IMG/VR virus record: IMGVR_UViG_3300010399_000064
Location: 1-35,150 of that record
Origin: a virus
DNA: 35,150 bases
Reading direction: 5' to 3' (one strand)
Position numbers and translations under genes: made by a program
Notes under the pieces: model-generated
Told to the model about the DNA's origin: nothing
The model's database searches: none
The model's input: the letters and a program-made list of their open reading frames with translations, nothing else
Part shown: piece after piece, positions 15,680-23,599 of the stretch
How positions within the stretch are numbered: position 1 is the stretch's first letter
How the letters are laid out: each line of letters starts with the position of its first letter

Positions 15680-17251
15680 ATGGCTCGCACGTTCAACGGC
15701 TCCACCCAGTCGATCCAGACCTCGCCCGGCGCGTTGTCGGCGATGACGTTCGGCACCATCGCCGTCGTCTGCAAGCGCAACTCAACCGGCTGGAACTCGC
15801 TGCTGACCCTGCACAACAGCACCGGCACCTCCCGGACTGGCATCGAAATCGAGGGCGCCGCCTCCGGCAAGCTGCAGTGGCAGTACGACGGCACCTTCGT
15901 CCTGTCCACGGCCATCACCGTGGCCAACGCTGACGGCTGGGTCCTGGTCGCGATGGGCAAGGCCACTGGCACCACCACGCCGAGGGTGCACAAGTACGTC
16001 TACTCGACCGATACCTGGACCCACGAGAACGCCGCAGGTACGGCCACAAACTCCACATCCATCGCCGGAACCGGCACCTGCCGGTTCGGCGAATGGGAAG
16101 GTGGCGACTGGCTTAACGGCGACGTCGCTGTAGCTGCCGTCTGGTCAGGCCGCAACCTCGCCGACGCAGAGGTCGAGCAGTTGCCGTTCAGCCTCGCCGG
16201 CTGGTTGGCGACCGCCCCGGACGCGATGTGGCTGTTCGACCAGCAGGCCACCGGCACCAAGCTCCTCGACCTGACCGGTGGCGGCGCCAACGAATCCGGT
16301 GGCACCGCGCCGTCGATCAGCGCCAACTCGGTGCCGATCCTGGGATACGGCCACGAAATCGTCGCATCCTCGCCGGCGGCCGGCGGCGCGGACGCCACCG
16401 CCACCCCGGTGGCGATCACCACTACGGCGAGCCTGCCTGCCCCAACCCTGTCGGCCGGATCGACCGTCACCGCGGCCGCGGTCTCGGCGACGTCGAGCAT
16501 CCCCGTCGTCGGGGTCACCGCGGTCACAACCGTCAGCCCGGTCGCGATCGCCGGCGCGTCGAGCATTCCGGCGCCAAGTCTGGCCGCCGGATCCACGGTC
16601 TCGCCAGCCGCGATCGCCGCGACCACCTCGTTGCCGGCACCGGTCGTATCGACCGGTTCGACGGTCTCGCCAACCTCGATCCTGGGCTCGACCTCGCAGC
16701 CGGCCCCGACGCTGTCGACCGCATCCACGGTTGCACCGAATGCCATCCAGGCGACCGCGGCCCTGCCCGCGCCGGCCGTGTCGGCCGGCGGCAGCGTCAC
16801 CGTTGCACCGGCCACCACCCAGGCCACCAGCTCGATGCCGGCGCCGACCCTGTCGGCCGGGTCTGTTGTTACTCCGGCAACGGCGACCGCAACCACCTCG
16901 ATGCCGGCACCGGTCCTGTCCGCCGGCTCCCGCGTCTCACCGCCCGTACTGGCCACCACTACCACGCTGCCGGCGCCGGCCCTGCACTCGGCGGCCGAGG
17001 TCGCCGCCATGGCGATCCTCGCATCGACCACGCTGCCGGCGCCGGCCCTGTCTACCAGCATGGTCGTCGCCCCGGCGGCGATCCTCGTGACCGCCGCGAT
17101 GCCGCCGCTGGCCGCCGCGGCCGCCAACGCCAGCAGCGCGCCGACCCTGGCCGCCACCCGCACCTCCAATGCGGTGATGACCGCGAGCCACACGTCCATG
17201 TCCACCGTAGGTGGACGCACCGCGTCCACTCCCACGGTCAGCGACGGGTAG
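15680..17251 (+). CDS. LamG/concanavalin-like protein with eleven 22-residue repeats (fibre-like)
   Basis: 523 residues. The first ~235 form a LamG/concanavalin-type beta-sandwich (FNGSTQSIQTSPGA, VAVAAVWSGRNLADAEVEQL, MWLFDQQATG), which commonly binds glycans. From about 241 to 478 there are roughly eleven copies of a 22-residue repeat of the form PxAIxATTSLPAPxLSAGSTVS, poor in charge and rich in Ser, Thr, Ala and Pro. A Ser/Thr-rich tail follows (about 480-523). This architecture suits a head or neck fibre. The Ser/Thr-rich repeats are also good candidates for O-glycosylation by the upstream transferases, though this is an inference. ATG start at 15680. Confidence 0.78.
   Translation: MARTFNGSTQSIQTSPGALSAMTFGTIAVVCKRNSTGWNSLLTLHNSTGTSRTGIEIEGAASGKLQWQYDGTFVLSTAITVANADGWVLVAMGKATGTTTPRVHKYVYSTDTWTHENAAGTATNSTSIAGTGTCRFGEWEGGDWLNGDVAVAAVWSGRNLADAEVEQLPFSLAGWLATAPDAMWLFDQQATGTKLLDLTGGGANESGGTAPSISANSVPILGYGHEIVASSPAAGGADATATPVAITTTASLPAPTLSAGSTVTAAAVSATSSIPVVGVTAVTTVSPVAIAGASSIPAPSLAAGSTVSPAAIAATTSLPAPVVSTGSTVSPTSILGSTSQPAPTLSTASTVAPNAIQATAALPAPAVSAGGSVTVAPATTQATSSMPAPTLSAGSVVTPATATATTSMPAPVLSAGSRVSPPVLATTTTLPAPALHSAAEVAAMAILASTTLPAPALSTSMVVAPAAILVTAAMPPLAAAAANASSAPTLAATRTSNAVMTASHTSMSTVGGRTASTPTVSDG
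16400..17113 (+). repeat. 66-bp tandem repeat coding for the 22-residue fibre repeat
   Basis: About 11 diverged tandem units with a 66-nt period in frame with the fibre-like gene; for example the SxPAP codons at 16431 and 16563 lie exactly two periods apart. The copies differ at many positions, so they are old or under selection at protein level. Copy number could change by slippage or recombination. Confidence 0.8.
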
Positions 17252-17259
17252 GTGAGCCA

Positions 17260-18189
17260 GTGAGTGCGACGGTCTTCTTCAGCTCGGCCAACGAGTTGGC
17301 AACCCTGTCCAACACGTTCGCCGTCGACGGCACCGCCACCGACCCGACCGCGGTGACCCTGACCGTGACCTCGCCGTCGAGCGTGGTCACCTCCTACACC
17401 TGGCCTACCCCGGCGACTCTGACCAGGACCGGACCCGGGGCGTTCACCACGGACAAGGTCAGCGACGAGTCGGGAACCTGGACCGGCCGGTGGGACGGAA
17501 CCGGCAGTGCCAGCGATACCGCCCTCGTCACCTGGGACGTGCAGGAAACCGCCCTCGGCCGCCTCTACGCCACCGTCGAAGCGCTCAAGTCGCGGATGCG
17601 GATCACCGGCACCAACGACGACTACGAACTGCACACGGCCTGCTTCTCGGCCTCCCGGGCCGTCGAGCAGGAGTGCGAGCGCCACTTCTGGCGAACCACC
17701 GCGGCCGAGGTGCGCACCTTCGAGCCCTGCGGCACCTACGTCGTGAACATGACCGAGTTCAACGACCTGGTCTCGATCGCCACCCTGAAGACCGACTCCA
17801 GCGGCGACGGCGTCTACGACACCACGTGGGCCGTGTCGGACTACCAGCTGTGGCCGCCCAACCCTTCTGCCGCCCCCGAACCCAAGCCGCACAGCCACGT
17901 CCGGGCGGTCGGCAACCAGGTGTTCCCGACCGTGTTCACGGTCGGGGCACGCACCAACGTCGTGGAGATCACCGGCGTGTTCGGCTGGCCGGCGGTGCCG
18001 CGCACCATCCAGCAGGCGGCGTTGCTGCTGGCGCAGGACACCTTCAGCCTCAAGGACACCAAGTTCGGGGTGGCACAGTTCGGCGACCTGACCGTCAGCG
18101 TCGGGACGGCCGGCCGGATCAACCCGATGATCGATCCGTATCGGCGCAACCCGCGGGCCCGTGACGGGCAGAAAATGTTCGTCCGGTGA
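17260..18189 (+). CDS. Head-tail connector (gp6-like) with an N-terminal Ig-like domain
   Basis: 309 residues from GTG 17260 (AGGTGAG upstream). The first ~95 form an Ig-like beta-domain (TVFFSSANELATLSNTFAVD ... WTGRWDGTGSASDTALVTWD). The rest (about 105-309) resembles the helical head-tail adaptor: ALKSRMRITGTNDDYELHTA, CFSASRAVEQECERHFW, GVFGWPAVPRTIQQAALLLA, FSLKDTKFGVAQFGDL, NPMIDPYRR. The adaptor ring sits on the portal and receives the tail. An Ig-like extension on a connector is unusual and may project outward for surface binding. The stop overlaps the next gene (GTGA). Confidence 0.82.
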   Translation: MSATVFFSSANELATLSNTFAVDGTATDPTAVTLTVTSPSSVVTSYTWPTPATLTRTGPGAFTTDKVSDESGTWTGRWDGTGSASDTALVTWDVQETALGRLYATVEALKSRMRITGTNDDYELHTACFSASRAVEQECERHFWRTTAAEVRTFEPCGTYVVNMTEFNDLVSIATLKTDSSGDGVYDTTWAVSDYQLWPPNPSAAPEPKPHSHVRAVGNQVFPTVFTVGARTNVVEITGVFGWPAVPRTIQQAALLLAQDTFSLKDTKFGVAQFGDLTVSVGTAGRINPMIDPYRRNPRARDGQKMFVR

Positions 18190-18599
18190 CCGCGACCTTG
18201 ACGCAGGTCCGGCAGGCCCTGGCCGCCGTGCTGGGCACCGTCGACGGGCTGAATCCCTACGCGTTCCGGGCCGGCACGATCGTCGAGCCGGCCGCCGTGG
18301 TCACGCCGGCGCCGGGCGAGTTCCTGAATTTCAAGCCCACCCTGGCCACCGCGGTGGACATGCGGCTGCTGGTCGGGCTGTTCGTGTCCGCGGCCAGTGA
18401 CGAGGCCGGCAGCACCAACCTCGACGCGTTCCTCGCCGACTCGGGCCCGTCCTCGATCTACGCCGCGCTCGCCGCGGACTCGACCCTCGGCGGCCTGGTC
18501 GACGACGCGTCACTGACCGCCGCGCAGGACTACGGCACCTACAGCTACAACAGCGTCGACTACTACGGGTGCGAGTTCCTGGTGGAGGTCATGCTGTGA
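18186..18599 (+). CDS. Tail terminator / neck protein candidate
   Basis: 137 residues; GTG start inside the connector stop. The sequence has LTQVRQALAAVLGTVDGL, RLLVGLFVSAASDEAGSTN and a C-terminal beta stretch (YGTYSYNSVDYYGCEFLVEV), the alpha/beta layout of tail-terminator proteins, which close the tail tube and join it to the head. Position directly after the connector and ahead of the tail tube supports this. Its stop overlaps the start of a glycosyltransferase. Confidence 0.68.
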   Translation: MTATLTQVRQALAAVLGTVDGLNPYAFRAGTIVEPAAVVTPAPGEFLNFKPTLATAVDMRLLVGLFVSAASDEAGSTNLDAFLADSGPSSIYAALAADSTLGGLVDDASLTAAQDYGTYSYNSVDYYGCEFLVEVML

Positions 18600-19612
18600 G
18601 GTTCCTCGTGGCCCAGCCCGGCCCGGCCTTCGCGGTGGCCGACGTGCACAACGGCTGGTGCGAAGCGCTGCGCGAACTCGGGCAGGACGTGTTCGAGTTC
18701 AACCTCGACGCCCGGCTGTCCTTCTACAACTCGGTGCTGCTGCCCGACGTCGATGGCCAGCCGAAGCCGGCGTTGACCGGCGAGCAGGCCAACGAGCTTG
18801 CGGTCAACGGCCTGTACGCGGCGATCCTGAAGGTACGCCCGCACGTGCTGCTGTCGGTGTCGAGTTTCTTCACCCCGCCGGAGCTGCTCGACATCGCCCG
18901 GGCGGCCGGCGTGAAGGTCGTGCTCCTGCACACCGAGTGCCCGTACGAGAACGAGCGCCAGGTCCAGATCGGCCAGCATGCCGACCTGAACATCGTCGAC
19001 GACCCGACCGGCATCGAGGAGTTCCCGCCGGGTACCAGTTACTTCTGCAAGGCGTACCGGCCAAGCGTCCACCGGCCGGGCCCGGCCGAGCCGGACCTCG
19101 CCAGCGACCTCGTGTTCGTCGGCACTGCGTTCCCGTCGCGGATCCGTTTCCTCGAGGCGATGGACCTCGACGGCATCGACGTCGCGCTGGCCGGCAACTG
19201 GACGATGCTCGCCGAGGACTCCCGCCTGCGCGAGTACCTCGCCCACGAGATCGGCACCTGCCTGCCCAACGAGGACACGGTCCGGCTCTACCGCAGCGCC
19301 AGGGTCGGCATCAACCTGTACCGGCGCGAGGCCCAGGCCCGGCACCTGTCCAGGGGCTACAGCCTGGGACCCCGCGAGTTGGAGATGGCAGCCTGTGGGC
19401 TGTTCTTCCTCAGGGAGCCCAGACCCGAGGGTGACGACGTCCTCGACATGCTGCCCACCTTCACCGGCGCCGGGGACGCCTCCGAACAGCTGCGCTGGTG
19501 GCTTGCCCATCCGGACCAAGCCGAGGCGGCAGCGCTGAAAGCCCGCGAAGCGATCGCGGACCGTACGTTCGTTCGTCATGCTCGCCGCTTGCTGCGGCTG
19601 CTCGACACGTAG
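18596..19612 (+). CDS. Glycosyltransferase, GT-B (CgeB-like)
   Basis: 338 residues starting at GTG 18596, overlapping the previous stop. The N-terminal half (FLVAQPGPAFAVADVHNGWCEAL, LKVRPHVLLSVSSFFTPPELL, VVLLHTECPYENERQ) and C-terminal half (DLVFVGTAFPSRIRFLEAM, VRLYRSARVGINLYR, GPRELEMAACGLFFLREP) form the two Rossmann-like domains of GT-B enzymes. The final motif, with Glu-Met-Ala-Ala-Cys-Gly, is the nucleotide-sugar site seen in CgeB and related GT1-like proteins. It sits in the tail operon, 12 nt before the tail-tube gene, which suggests the tail tube or another tail protein as acceptor. It has no companion sugar-synthesis genes here. Confidence 0.83.
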   Translation: MRFLVAQPGPAFAVADVHNGWCEALRELGQDVFEFNLDARLSFYNSVLLPDVDGQPKPALTGEQANELAVNGLYAAILKVRPHVLLSVSSFFTPPELLDIARAAGVKVVLLHTECPYENERQVQIGQHADLNIVDDPTGIEEFPPGTSYFCKAYRPSVHRPGPAEPDLASDLVFVGTAFPSRIRFLEAMDLDGIDVALAGNWTMLAEDSRLREYLAHEIGTCLPNEDTVRLYRSARVGINLYRREAQARHLSRGYSLGPRELEMAACGLFFLREPRPEGDDVLDMLPTFTGAGDASEQLRWWLAHPDQAEAAALKAREAIADRTFVRHARRLLRLLDT

Positions 19613-19624
19613 GAGGCGAGTCTC

Positions 19625-20023
19625 ATGGCCAGGATCCATGGAAGAAACGGGCGCGTGTACATCGCGTTGACGTCCGGCGGCGTTGCTCAGCCGCTGGCGT
19701 TCCAGGCGAGGTGGTCGATCAGCTTCGCCACCGACAAGGCCGACGTCACGTCCATGGGCGACGGCAACAAGGTCTACGTCTCCGGCCTGCCCGACGCCTC
19801 GGGCCAGTTCTCCGGCTTCTACGACGACGCCACCGTCCAGACCTACACGGCAGCCACCGACGGTGTCTCGCGGGCGTTCTACCTGTACCCGAGCACGCTC
19901 AACACCGGCCAGTACTGGTACGGCCTGGTCCTGCCGGACTTCTCCGTCGACGGCGCGGTGGACGGGCCGGTGGCGGTGTCGGCGTCGTGGAACGCCGCCG
20001 GAGCCATCACCAAGATCGGCTGA
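19625..20023 (+). CDS. Major tail (tube) protein
   Basis: 132 residues; ATG with AGGAGG (19611-19616) 8 nt upstream, the best ribosome-binding site in this region, as expected for an abundant protein. Features FQARWSISFATDKADVTSMGD, VYVSGLPDASGQFSGFYDD and TKIG at the end match small tail-tube proteins that polymerise as hexamer rings around the tape measure. It lies between the tail terminator/GT and the tail chaperones. Confidence 0.82.
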   Translation: MARIHGRNGRVYIALTSGGVAQPLAFQARWSISFATDKADVTSMGDGNKVYVSGLPDASGQFSGFYDDATVQTYTAATDGVSRAFYLYPSTLNTGQYWYGLVLPDFSVDGAVDGPVAVSASWNAAGAITKIG

Positions 20024-20026
20024 GCG

Positions 20027-20524
20027 GTGCGGGTCACCCTGCGGGGCGAGCGGCAACTCCGCGACCTGGCCCGCGACCTGCGCCGCGCCAAGGGCACCCT
20101 TCGCCGCGAGATGGCCCAGGCGCTGCGCAGGCCCACCGAACAGGGCGTCCGCAAGGCCAAGCGGGCCATCGAGGAACTGAACATCCGGGGCCAGCGCAAG
20201 GGCGGAGAACGGTTCACCGCGCCGACCACGGGCGGGCACATCCGCCGCCGGATCGCCCGGGTCATCGAATCGTCGGTGTCGACATCGGCGGCGAACCCGC
20301 ACGCGACGATCGTCGTGCGCAACGACCGCCTCGGCAACGCCAGGAACGTGCCCTGGCATCTGGACACCGGCAAGGTCTTCCGACATCCGATCATGGGCAA
20401 CCGGGAAGCTTGGGCGGCATCCCGGGGTGCGCCCTGGTTCTACGCCTCCATCGATCGCGAACAGTACGAAAAGGCAGTCGACGAGGGACTGGACCGAGTG
20501 GTCGCCCAGATCGAGAAAGGCTGA
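20027..20524 (+). CDS. HK97 gp10-like protein
   Basis: 165 residues, basic N-terminus with paired helices (LRGERQLRDLARDLRRAKGTLRREM in two parts, RKAKRAIEEL), then beta strands (ATIVVRNDRLGNARNVPWHL, FRHPIMGNREAW) and a C-terminal helix; this is the layout of the HK97 gp10/neck family. It usually comes before the tail-tube gene; here it follows it. GTG 20027 starts 3 nt after the tail-tube stop. Confidence 0.7.
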   Translation: MRVTLRGERQLRDLARDLRRAKGTLRREMAQALRRPTEQGVRKAKRAIEELNIRGQRKGGERFTAPTTGGHIRRRIARVIESSVSTSAANPHATIVVRNDRLGNARNVPWHLDTGKVFRHPIMGNREAWAASRGAPWFYASIDREQYEKAVDEGLDRVVAQIEKG

Positions 20525-20526
20525 GC

Positions 20527-20952
20527 GTGCCCCGCCTCCATATCCATCTCTCCGACGCCGACCGGGAACGCCTCGGCTACACCGAACCCCTCGAGCTGCA
20601 CTACCTGGACCTGATGCAGCTCGAGGCCGAGGTCCTGCAGAAGGAGATCCCCGGCTTCGACCCCGACGACTGGGGTGGCTTCCTCAAGGACGACAAGAAC
20701 CTGCACTGGCGCAAGGCGATCCTCTGGTGCGCGCTGCGCCGCCAAGGCGTCCACATCCCCTACCAGGAGCTGGACTTCAACCGTCGCGCCTGGGACTTCA
20801 CCAACCCCGACGCCGCCGAGCCCGAGGGAAAAGACGAAAGCTCCACCCACGACAAGACATCGAGCGGGAACGACGAGCCTACGAGCCCGTCTTCGCCCAC
20901 CTCTACGGAATCCTCCCCCTCGGACCAGACGGAAACCCCGTCCGTTCCGTAG
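20527..20952 (+). CDS. Tail assembly chaperone G
   Basis: 141 residues from GTG 20527. Folded N-terminal part (LHIHLSDADRERLGYTEPL, ELHYLDLMQLEAEVLQKEI, LHWRKAILWCALRRQG) then a Ser/Thr/Pro-rich tail from about 95. It corresponds to lambda gpG, which coats the tape measure during tail assembly. A canonical slippery heptamer at 20826-20832 lets a fraction of ribosomes shift to the overlapping T frame, giving a 172-residue GT form. Both forms are normally required in a fixed ratio. Confidence 0.82.
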   Translation: MPRLHIHLSDADRERLGYTEPLELHYLDLMQLEAEVLQKEIPGFDPDDWGGFLKDDKNLHWRKAILWCALRRQGVHIPYQELDFNRRAWDFTNPDAAEPEGKDESSTHDKTSSGNDEPTSPSSPTSTESSPSDQTETPSVP

Positions 20953-21044
20953 CGGACATGACCCGAGACCAGTGGGTGGCATTCCAGGAATACGCCGACT
21001 CAGTCCAGCCAACAGAGGCAGGTGAGTCGTGGCCAGACAGCTGA
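20527..21044 (+). CDS. Tail assembly chaperone GT (programmed -1 frameshift product)
   Basis: Joining 20527-20832 to 20832-21044 after a -1 slip gives 172 residues: 102 from the G frame and 70 from the T frame. The T part (RRAYEPVFAHLYGILPLGPD, DMTRDQWVAFQEYADSV) has the look of gpT-like segments. The T frame stops at 21044, inside the first codons of the tape-measure gene (start 21029). No start codon with a ribosome-binding site precedes the T part, which supports frameshifting. Confidence 0.82.
20826..20832 (+). promoter_or_regulatory. -1 ribosomal frameshift slippery site GGGAAAA
   Basis: In the chaperone G frame this reads G GGA AAA, an X XXY YYZ heptamer, exactly where the G reading must pass to the overlapping T frame. 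I did not identify a clear downstream pseudoknot by eye. Confidence 0.82.
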
Positions 21045-22945
21045 AACTCGACACCTCCATCGAGGGCGTGGCCCCGGTCGTTGCCGGCTTCGAGGGCATG
21101 GCCAAGGGCATCGACAAGGCCGGCGACCAGGCGGCCCAGACCGAGCGGCAACTGTCCCGGCTGTCCCGGCAGATCACCGAGACCCAAGCCAAGATGGCGC
21201 TGCTCACCAAGCAGTTCAACGAGACCGGCGACTCGAAATTCATCAAGGAGTTCGGCCACGAGAAGCGCGCCCTGGCCGGGCTGCGGTCGATGCAGCAGGA
21301 ACTGGACAAGACCGAAGCGTCAGCGAAGAAGGCCGGAGTCGCGCTGGACGCGCTCACGCCGGGCGGCGACAAGAGACCTGGGATTTCCGGCCAACTGCGC
21401 CTACCGGGCCTCGACATTGCTAAGGCGATCGGCCCGGGCGGCCTGACGGCGATCGCGGCGCCGCTACTGGCCGAGACAGGCGGCCTGATCGCCGCAGGCG
21501 GACTCCTCACAGCCGGCATCGGCGCCACAATCGGTGGCGTCGCCCTGGCTGCGAGGCGGAAAGAAGTCAAGGACGCTTTCTCCAGCCTGACCCAGGAGGT
21601 CGGTCGGGAACTCGACCGCGACGCCGAGGTATTCGCCGCGCCCCTGATCCGTTCGGCCCACCTGTTCGGTGACGCCTTCCGGAAGGAAGAGGCGGGTATC
21701 CGAGGGGCACTAAGGGATGCGTCGGGCTATGTCGAACCACTGGCCGCTGGTGTCGCCGGATTGGCCCATGGGTTTCTTCCCGGGTTCGAGCATGCCGTAG
21801 CGGCGGCGGGCCCGGTTGTTAAGGAGTTGTCTGAGAGCGTCCTTCCGGCTATCGGCCAAGGTGTAGGCAACCTGTTCGATGCGACGGCCCGCTCGGTCCC
21901 CGGCGCGGTCGATGCGTTGCGCGATCTGGGCCAGGCCACAAAGGTCACCCTGACTGGTCTCGGTAGTCTGGTGGAGGTGCTATCAGCTGTCAATCATGGA
22001 CTGCACGAAGTTGACACGCTCGGTGGTCGAGTGCCCAGCACTCTCGAACGCACCGGGGTTGCGGTTGACTTTCTGAGTCAGGGCATAGATGGCCTGCTCC
22101 ACGGCGACTTCGAGGGCCGGGGCGCCTCGCCGGGCAACACCTCTGTGATGAAGGGCCTGGAGCGCGATCTACGCGACCTCGGTGGCGCAACCGCATCCAC
22201 GGCTGCCGAATTTCGGGGATTGCACCAAGCGATGGCCGATGCCTTCGACGAGACACTCAATCTCGACAAGGCAAATCTGGACTTCAAAAAGGGCTATCTC
22301 GACCTCAAAGAATCGATAGCGGACAACGGAAAAACCCTCAACGAGAACACCCGCGAGGGCCAGGCCAACCTGGAAACGCTCAGGAGTTGGATCGACAGCG
22401 CCAAGAATGCCAGGGATGCCGCCATTCTGCAGGCCGGCGGCGTAAAAGCATCCACCACCGCCGTCGCCAATGCCGATGCCGGCCTCAAGGTCCACCTGGA
22501 TCAGATCCGGCAATGGGCACTGAAACTCGGACTTCCTCTGGCGGTGATCGACCAGATTCTCGCTAAGTACTACGCGCTGCTCAACGCGCCCGCAATCAAC
22601 AAACAGGTGTCCATTGGCGGACCTGCCCGTTCCGGTGGATCCAGTCGAAACAAGGTCCAAGCCTTCGCCGAGGGCGGCACCGTCGATGCGCCGGCCGGAC
22701 AGCCGGTACTGGCCATCGTCCACGGCGGCGAGGAGGTCCTGACTCAGCAGAAGGCGGCCGCACTGCGCGCTGGCCGTAGCTATGTCAACCCGTACATGCC
22801 GACCCGCGCCGCATCCGGCGGCGTCGCGGTCGCGATAAACTTCGGCGGCTCTGCCAGTGATTTCGACCGATTGATGGCTTCGTGGTTTATGGCCAAGAAA
22901 CGCACCGGAGAGATCATCATCGAGGCGCGCGATGTACGTCAGTAG
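21029..22945 (+). CDS. Tape measure protein
   Basis: 638 residues from GTG 21029. The N-terminus is a coiled coil (TERQLSRLSRQITETQAKM, EFGHEKRALAGLRSMQQEL), the middle has Gly/Ala-rich hydrophobic segments (LIAAGGLLTAGIGATIGGVAL, about 150-172) that can enter the host membrane, and the C-terminus has the common tape-measure end AEGGTVDAPAGQPVLAIVHG with GGEEVLTQ. It sets tail length; at about 0.15 nm per residue, a tail near 95 nm would be expected. That is short for an actinophage, so the tail is probably small. It overlaps the T frame by 16 nt and converges with an antisense gene 9 nt after its stop. Confidence 0.9.
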   Translation: MARQLKLDTSIEGVAPVVAGFEGMAKGIDKAGDQAAQTERQLSRLSRQITETQAKMALLTKQFNETGDSKFIKEFGHEKRALAGLRSMQQELDKTEASAKKAGVALDALTPGGDKRPGISGQLRLPGLDIAKAIGPGGLTAIAAPLLAETGGLIAAGGLLTAGIGATIGGVALAARRKEVKDAFSSLTQEVGRELDRDAEVFAAPLIRSAHLFGDAFRKEEAGIRGALRDASGYVEPLAAGVAGLAHGFLPGFEHAVAAAGPVVKELSESVLPAIGQGVGNLFDATARSVPGAVDALRDLGQATKVTLTGLGSLVEVLSAVNHGLHEVDTLGGRVPSTLERTGVAVDFLSQGIDGLLHGDFEGRGASPGNTSVMKGLERDLRDLGGATASTAAEFRGLHQAMADAFDETLNLDKANLDFKKGYLDLKESIADNGKTLNENTREGQANLETLRSWIDSAKNARDAAILQAGGVKASTTAVANADAGLKVHLDQIRQWALKLGLPLAVIDQILAKYYALLNAPAINKQVSIGGPARSGGSSRNKVQAFAEGGTVDAPAGQPVLAIVHGGEEVLTQQKAAALRAGRSYVNPYMPTRAASGGVAVAINFGGSASDFDRLMASWFMAKKRTGEIIIEARDVRQ

Positions 22946-22954
22946 CCCTCCCCG

Positions 22955-23533
22955 TCAACCCAAGGTCAGGCCAACGCCCAGCTCCTCGCGAGCGTCGCTT
23001 TCGGAGAACTGCACTCGGCCGCGGTGCGTAACCTCTACCCCGTAGAAGCCGCGCCCGAGTGGCACCGCCACGGCTCGGAACCCGAAGAAACACTCTTTGT
23101 CAAGGACCACGCCCTCGCCGAGTTCTGTGACCGCGATGACCGCGCCGGCCGCGTCGGTGACGACGACCTGTGCGCCCACGTGAATGTCGCTAAATCCGCC
23201 CGAGCCGGTACAGCTGCCCGTCCCTGATCGCAACCAACCGTGGTTGAGGGTGAGGACGCCGCGCAGCACGAACGTTGTCGGAGCGGGTGCTGGCGGAGGA
23301 GCCGCCCGTTTAGCGACCATCAGGATCTGCCTGGGCGGGTTGAGGAATGGCCACGCGAGTGGCGCGGAGCCGAGCACGACGATCAGGAGTGCGGCTGGCA
23401 GAAGCCAACTGGGCCGCACTGGCCAACGCCGCCGCGCGCGCGGCGCCTGGACCGCAGCAAGCTGTTCGAGGGCGAACGGCCGGTCAGGCCCAGGGACATA
23501 GGGCGCCACTTCACCGAGGTCGGGGTAGGCCAT
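22955..23533 (-). CDS. Membrane-anchored extracytoplasmic protein on the opposite strand (paralogue of 31340-31807)
   Basis: 192 residues from ATG at 23533. Proline-rich cytoplasmic N-terminus, one membrane segment (WLLPAALLIVVLGSAPLAW, about 41-62), a Pro/Ala linker, and a C-terminal domain of ~100 residues with two Cys (CTGSGGFSDIHVG and ECFFGFRAVAVP). The C-terminal domain ends in FYGVEVTHRGRVQFSES and LTLG. The second copy at 31340-31807 shares this pattern. It lies between the tape measure and a tail gene but is antisense to both, as expected for a cargo (moron) gene expressed in the lysogen. Surface exposure is inferred from topology. Host actinomycetes carry similar small anchored proteins. 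The ribosome-binding site is weak and no promoter is clear. Confidence 0.8.
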   Translation of the reverse strand: MAYPDLGEVAPYVPGPDRPFALEQLAAVQAPRARRRWPVRPSWLLPAALLIVVLGSAPLAWPFLNPPRQILMVAKRAAPPPAPAPTTFVLRGVLTLNHGWLRSGTGSCTGSGGFSDIHVGAQVVVTDAAGAVIAVTELGEGVVLDKECFFGFRAVAVPLGRGFYGVEVTHRGRVQFSESDAREELGVGLTLG

Positions 23534-23599
23534 GCCTCGAAAGGTACCGCCATCCACCAAGAGATCACCGCCCGCTGATCGGATGAGTAGGGGTGCCAA

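Noticed and set aside
16400-17113. CRISPR-like array
   Set aside because: The repeats are adjacent with no spacers and are in frame with a protein repeat.
16000-17898. Minus-strand frame opposite the fibre-like gene, with repeats
   Set aside because: The repetitive look comes from the 66-bp coding repeat of the plus-strand gene read backwards.
18563-20386. 607-codon minus-strand frame across the GT and tail-tube genes
   Set aside because: It crosses several plus-strand genes with clear starts and ribosome-binding sites, and has no recognisable domain.
23024-23578. Plus-strand short frames opposite the minus-strand cargo gene
   Set aside because: Arg/Pro-rich and without motifs; the minus-strand frame has a membrane segment and a paralogue at 31340-31807.
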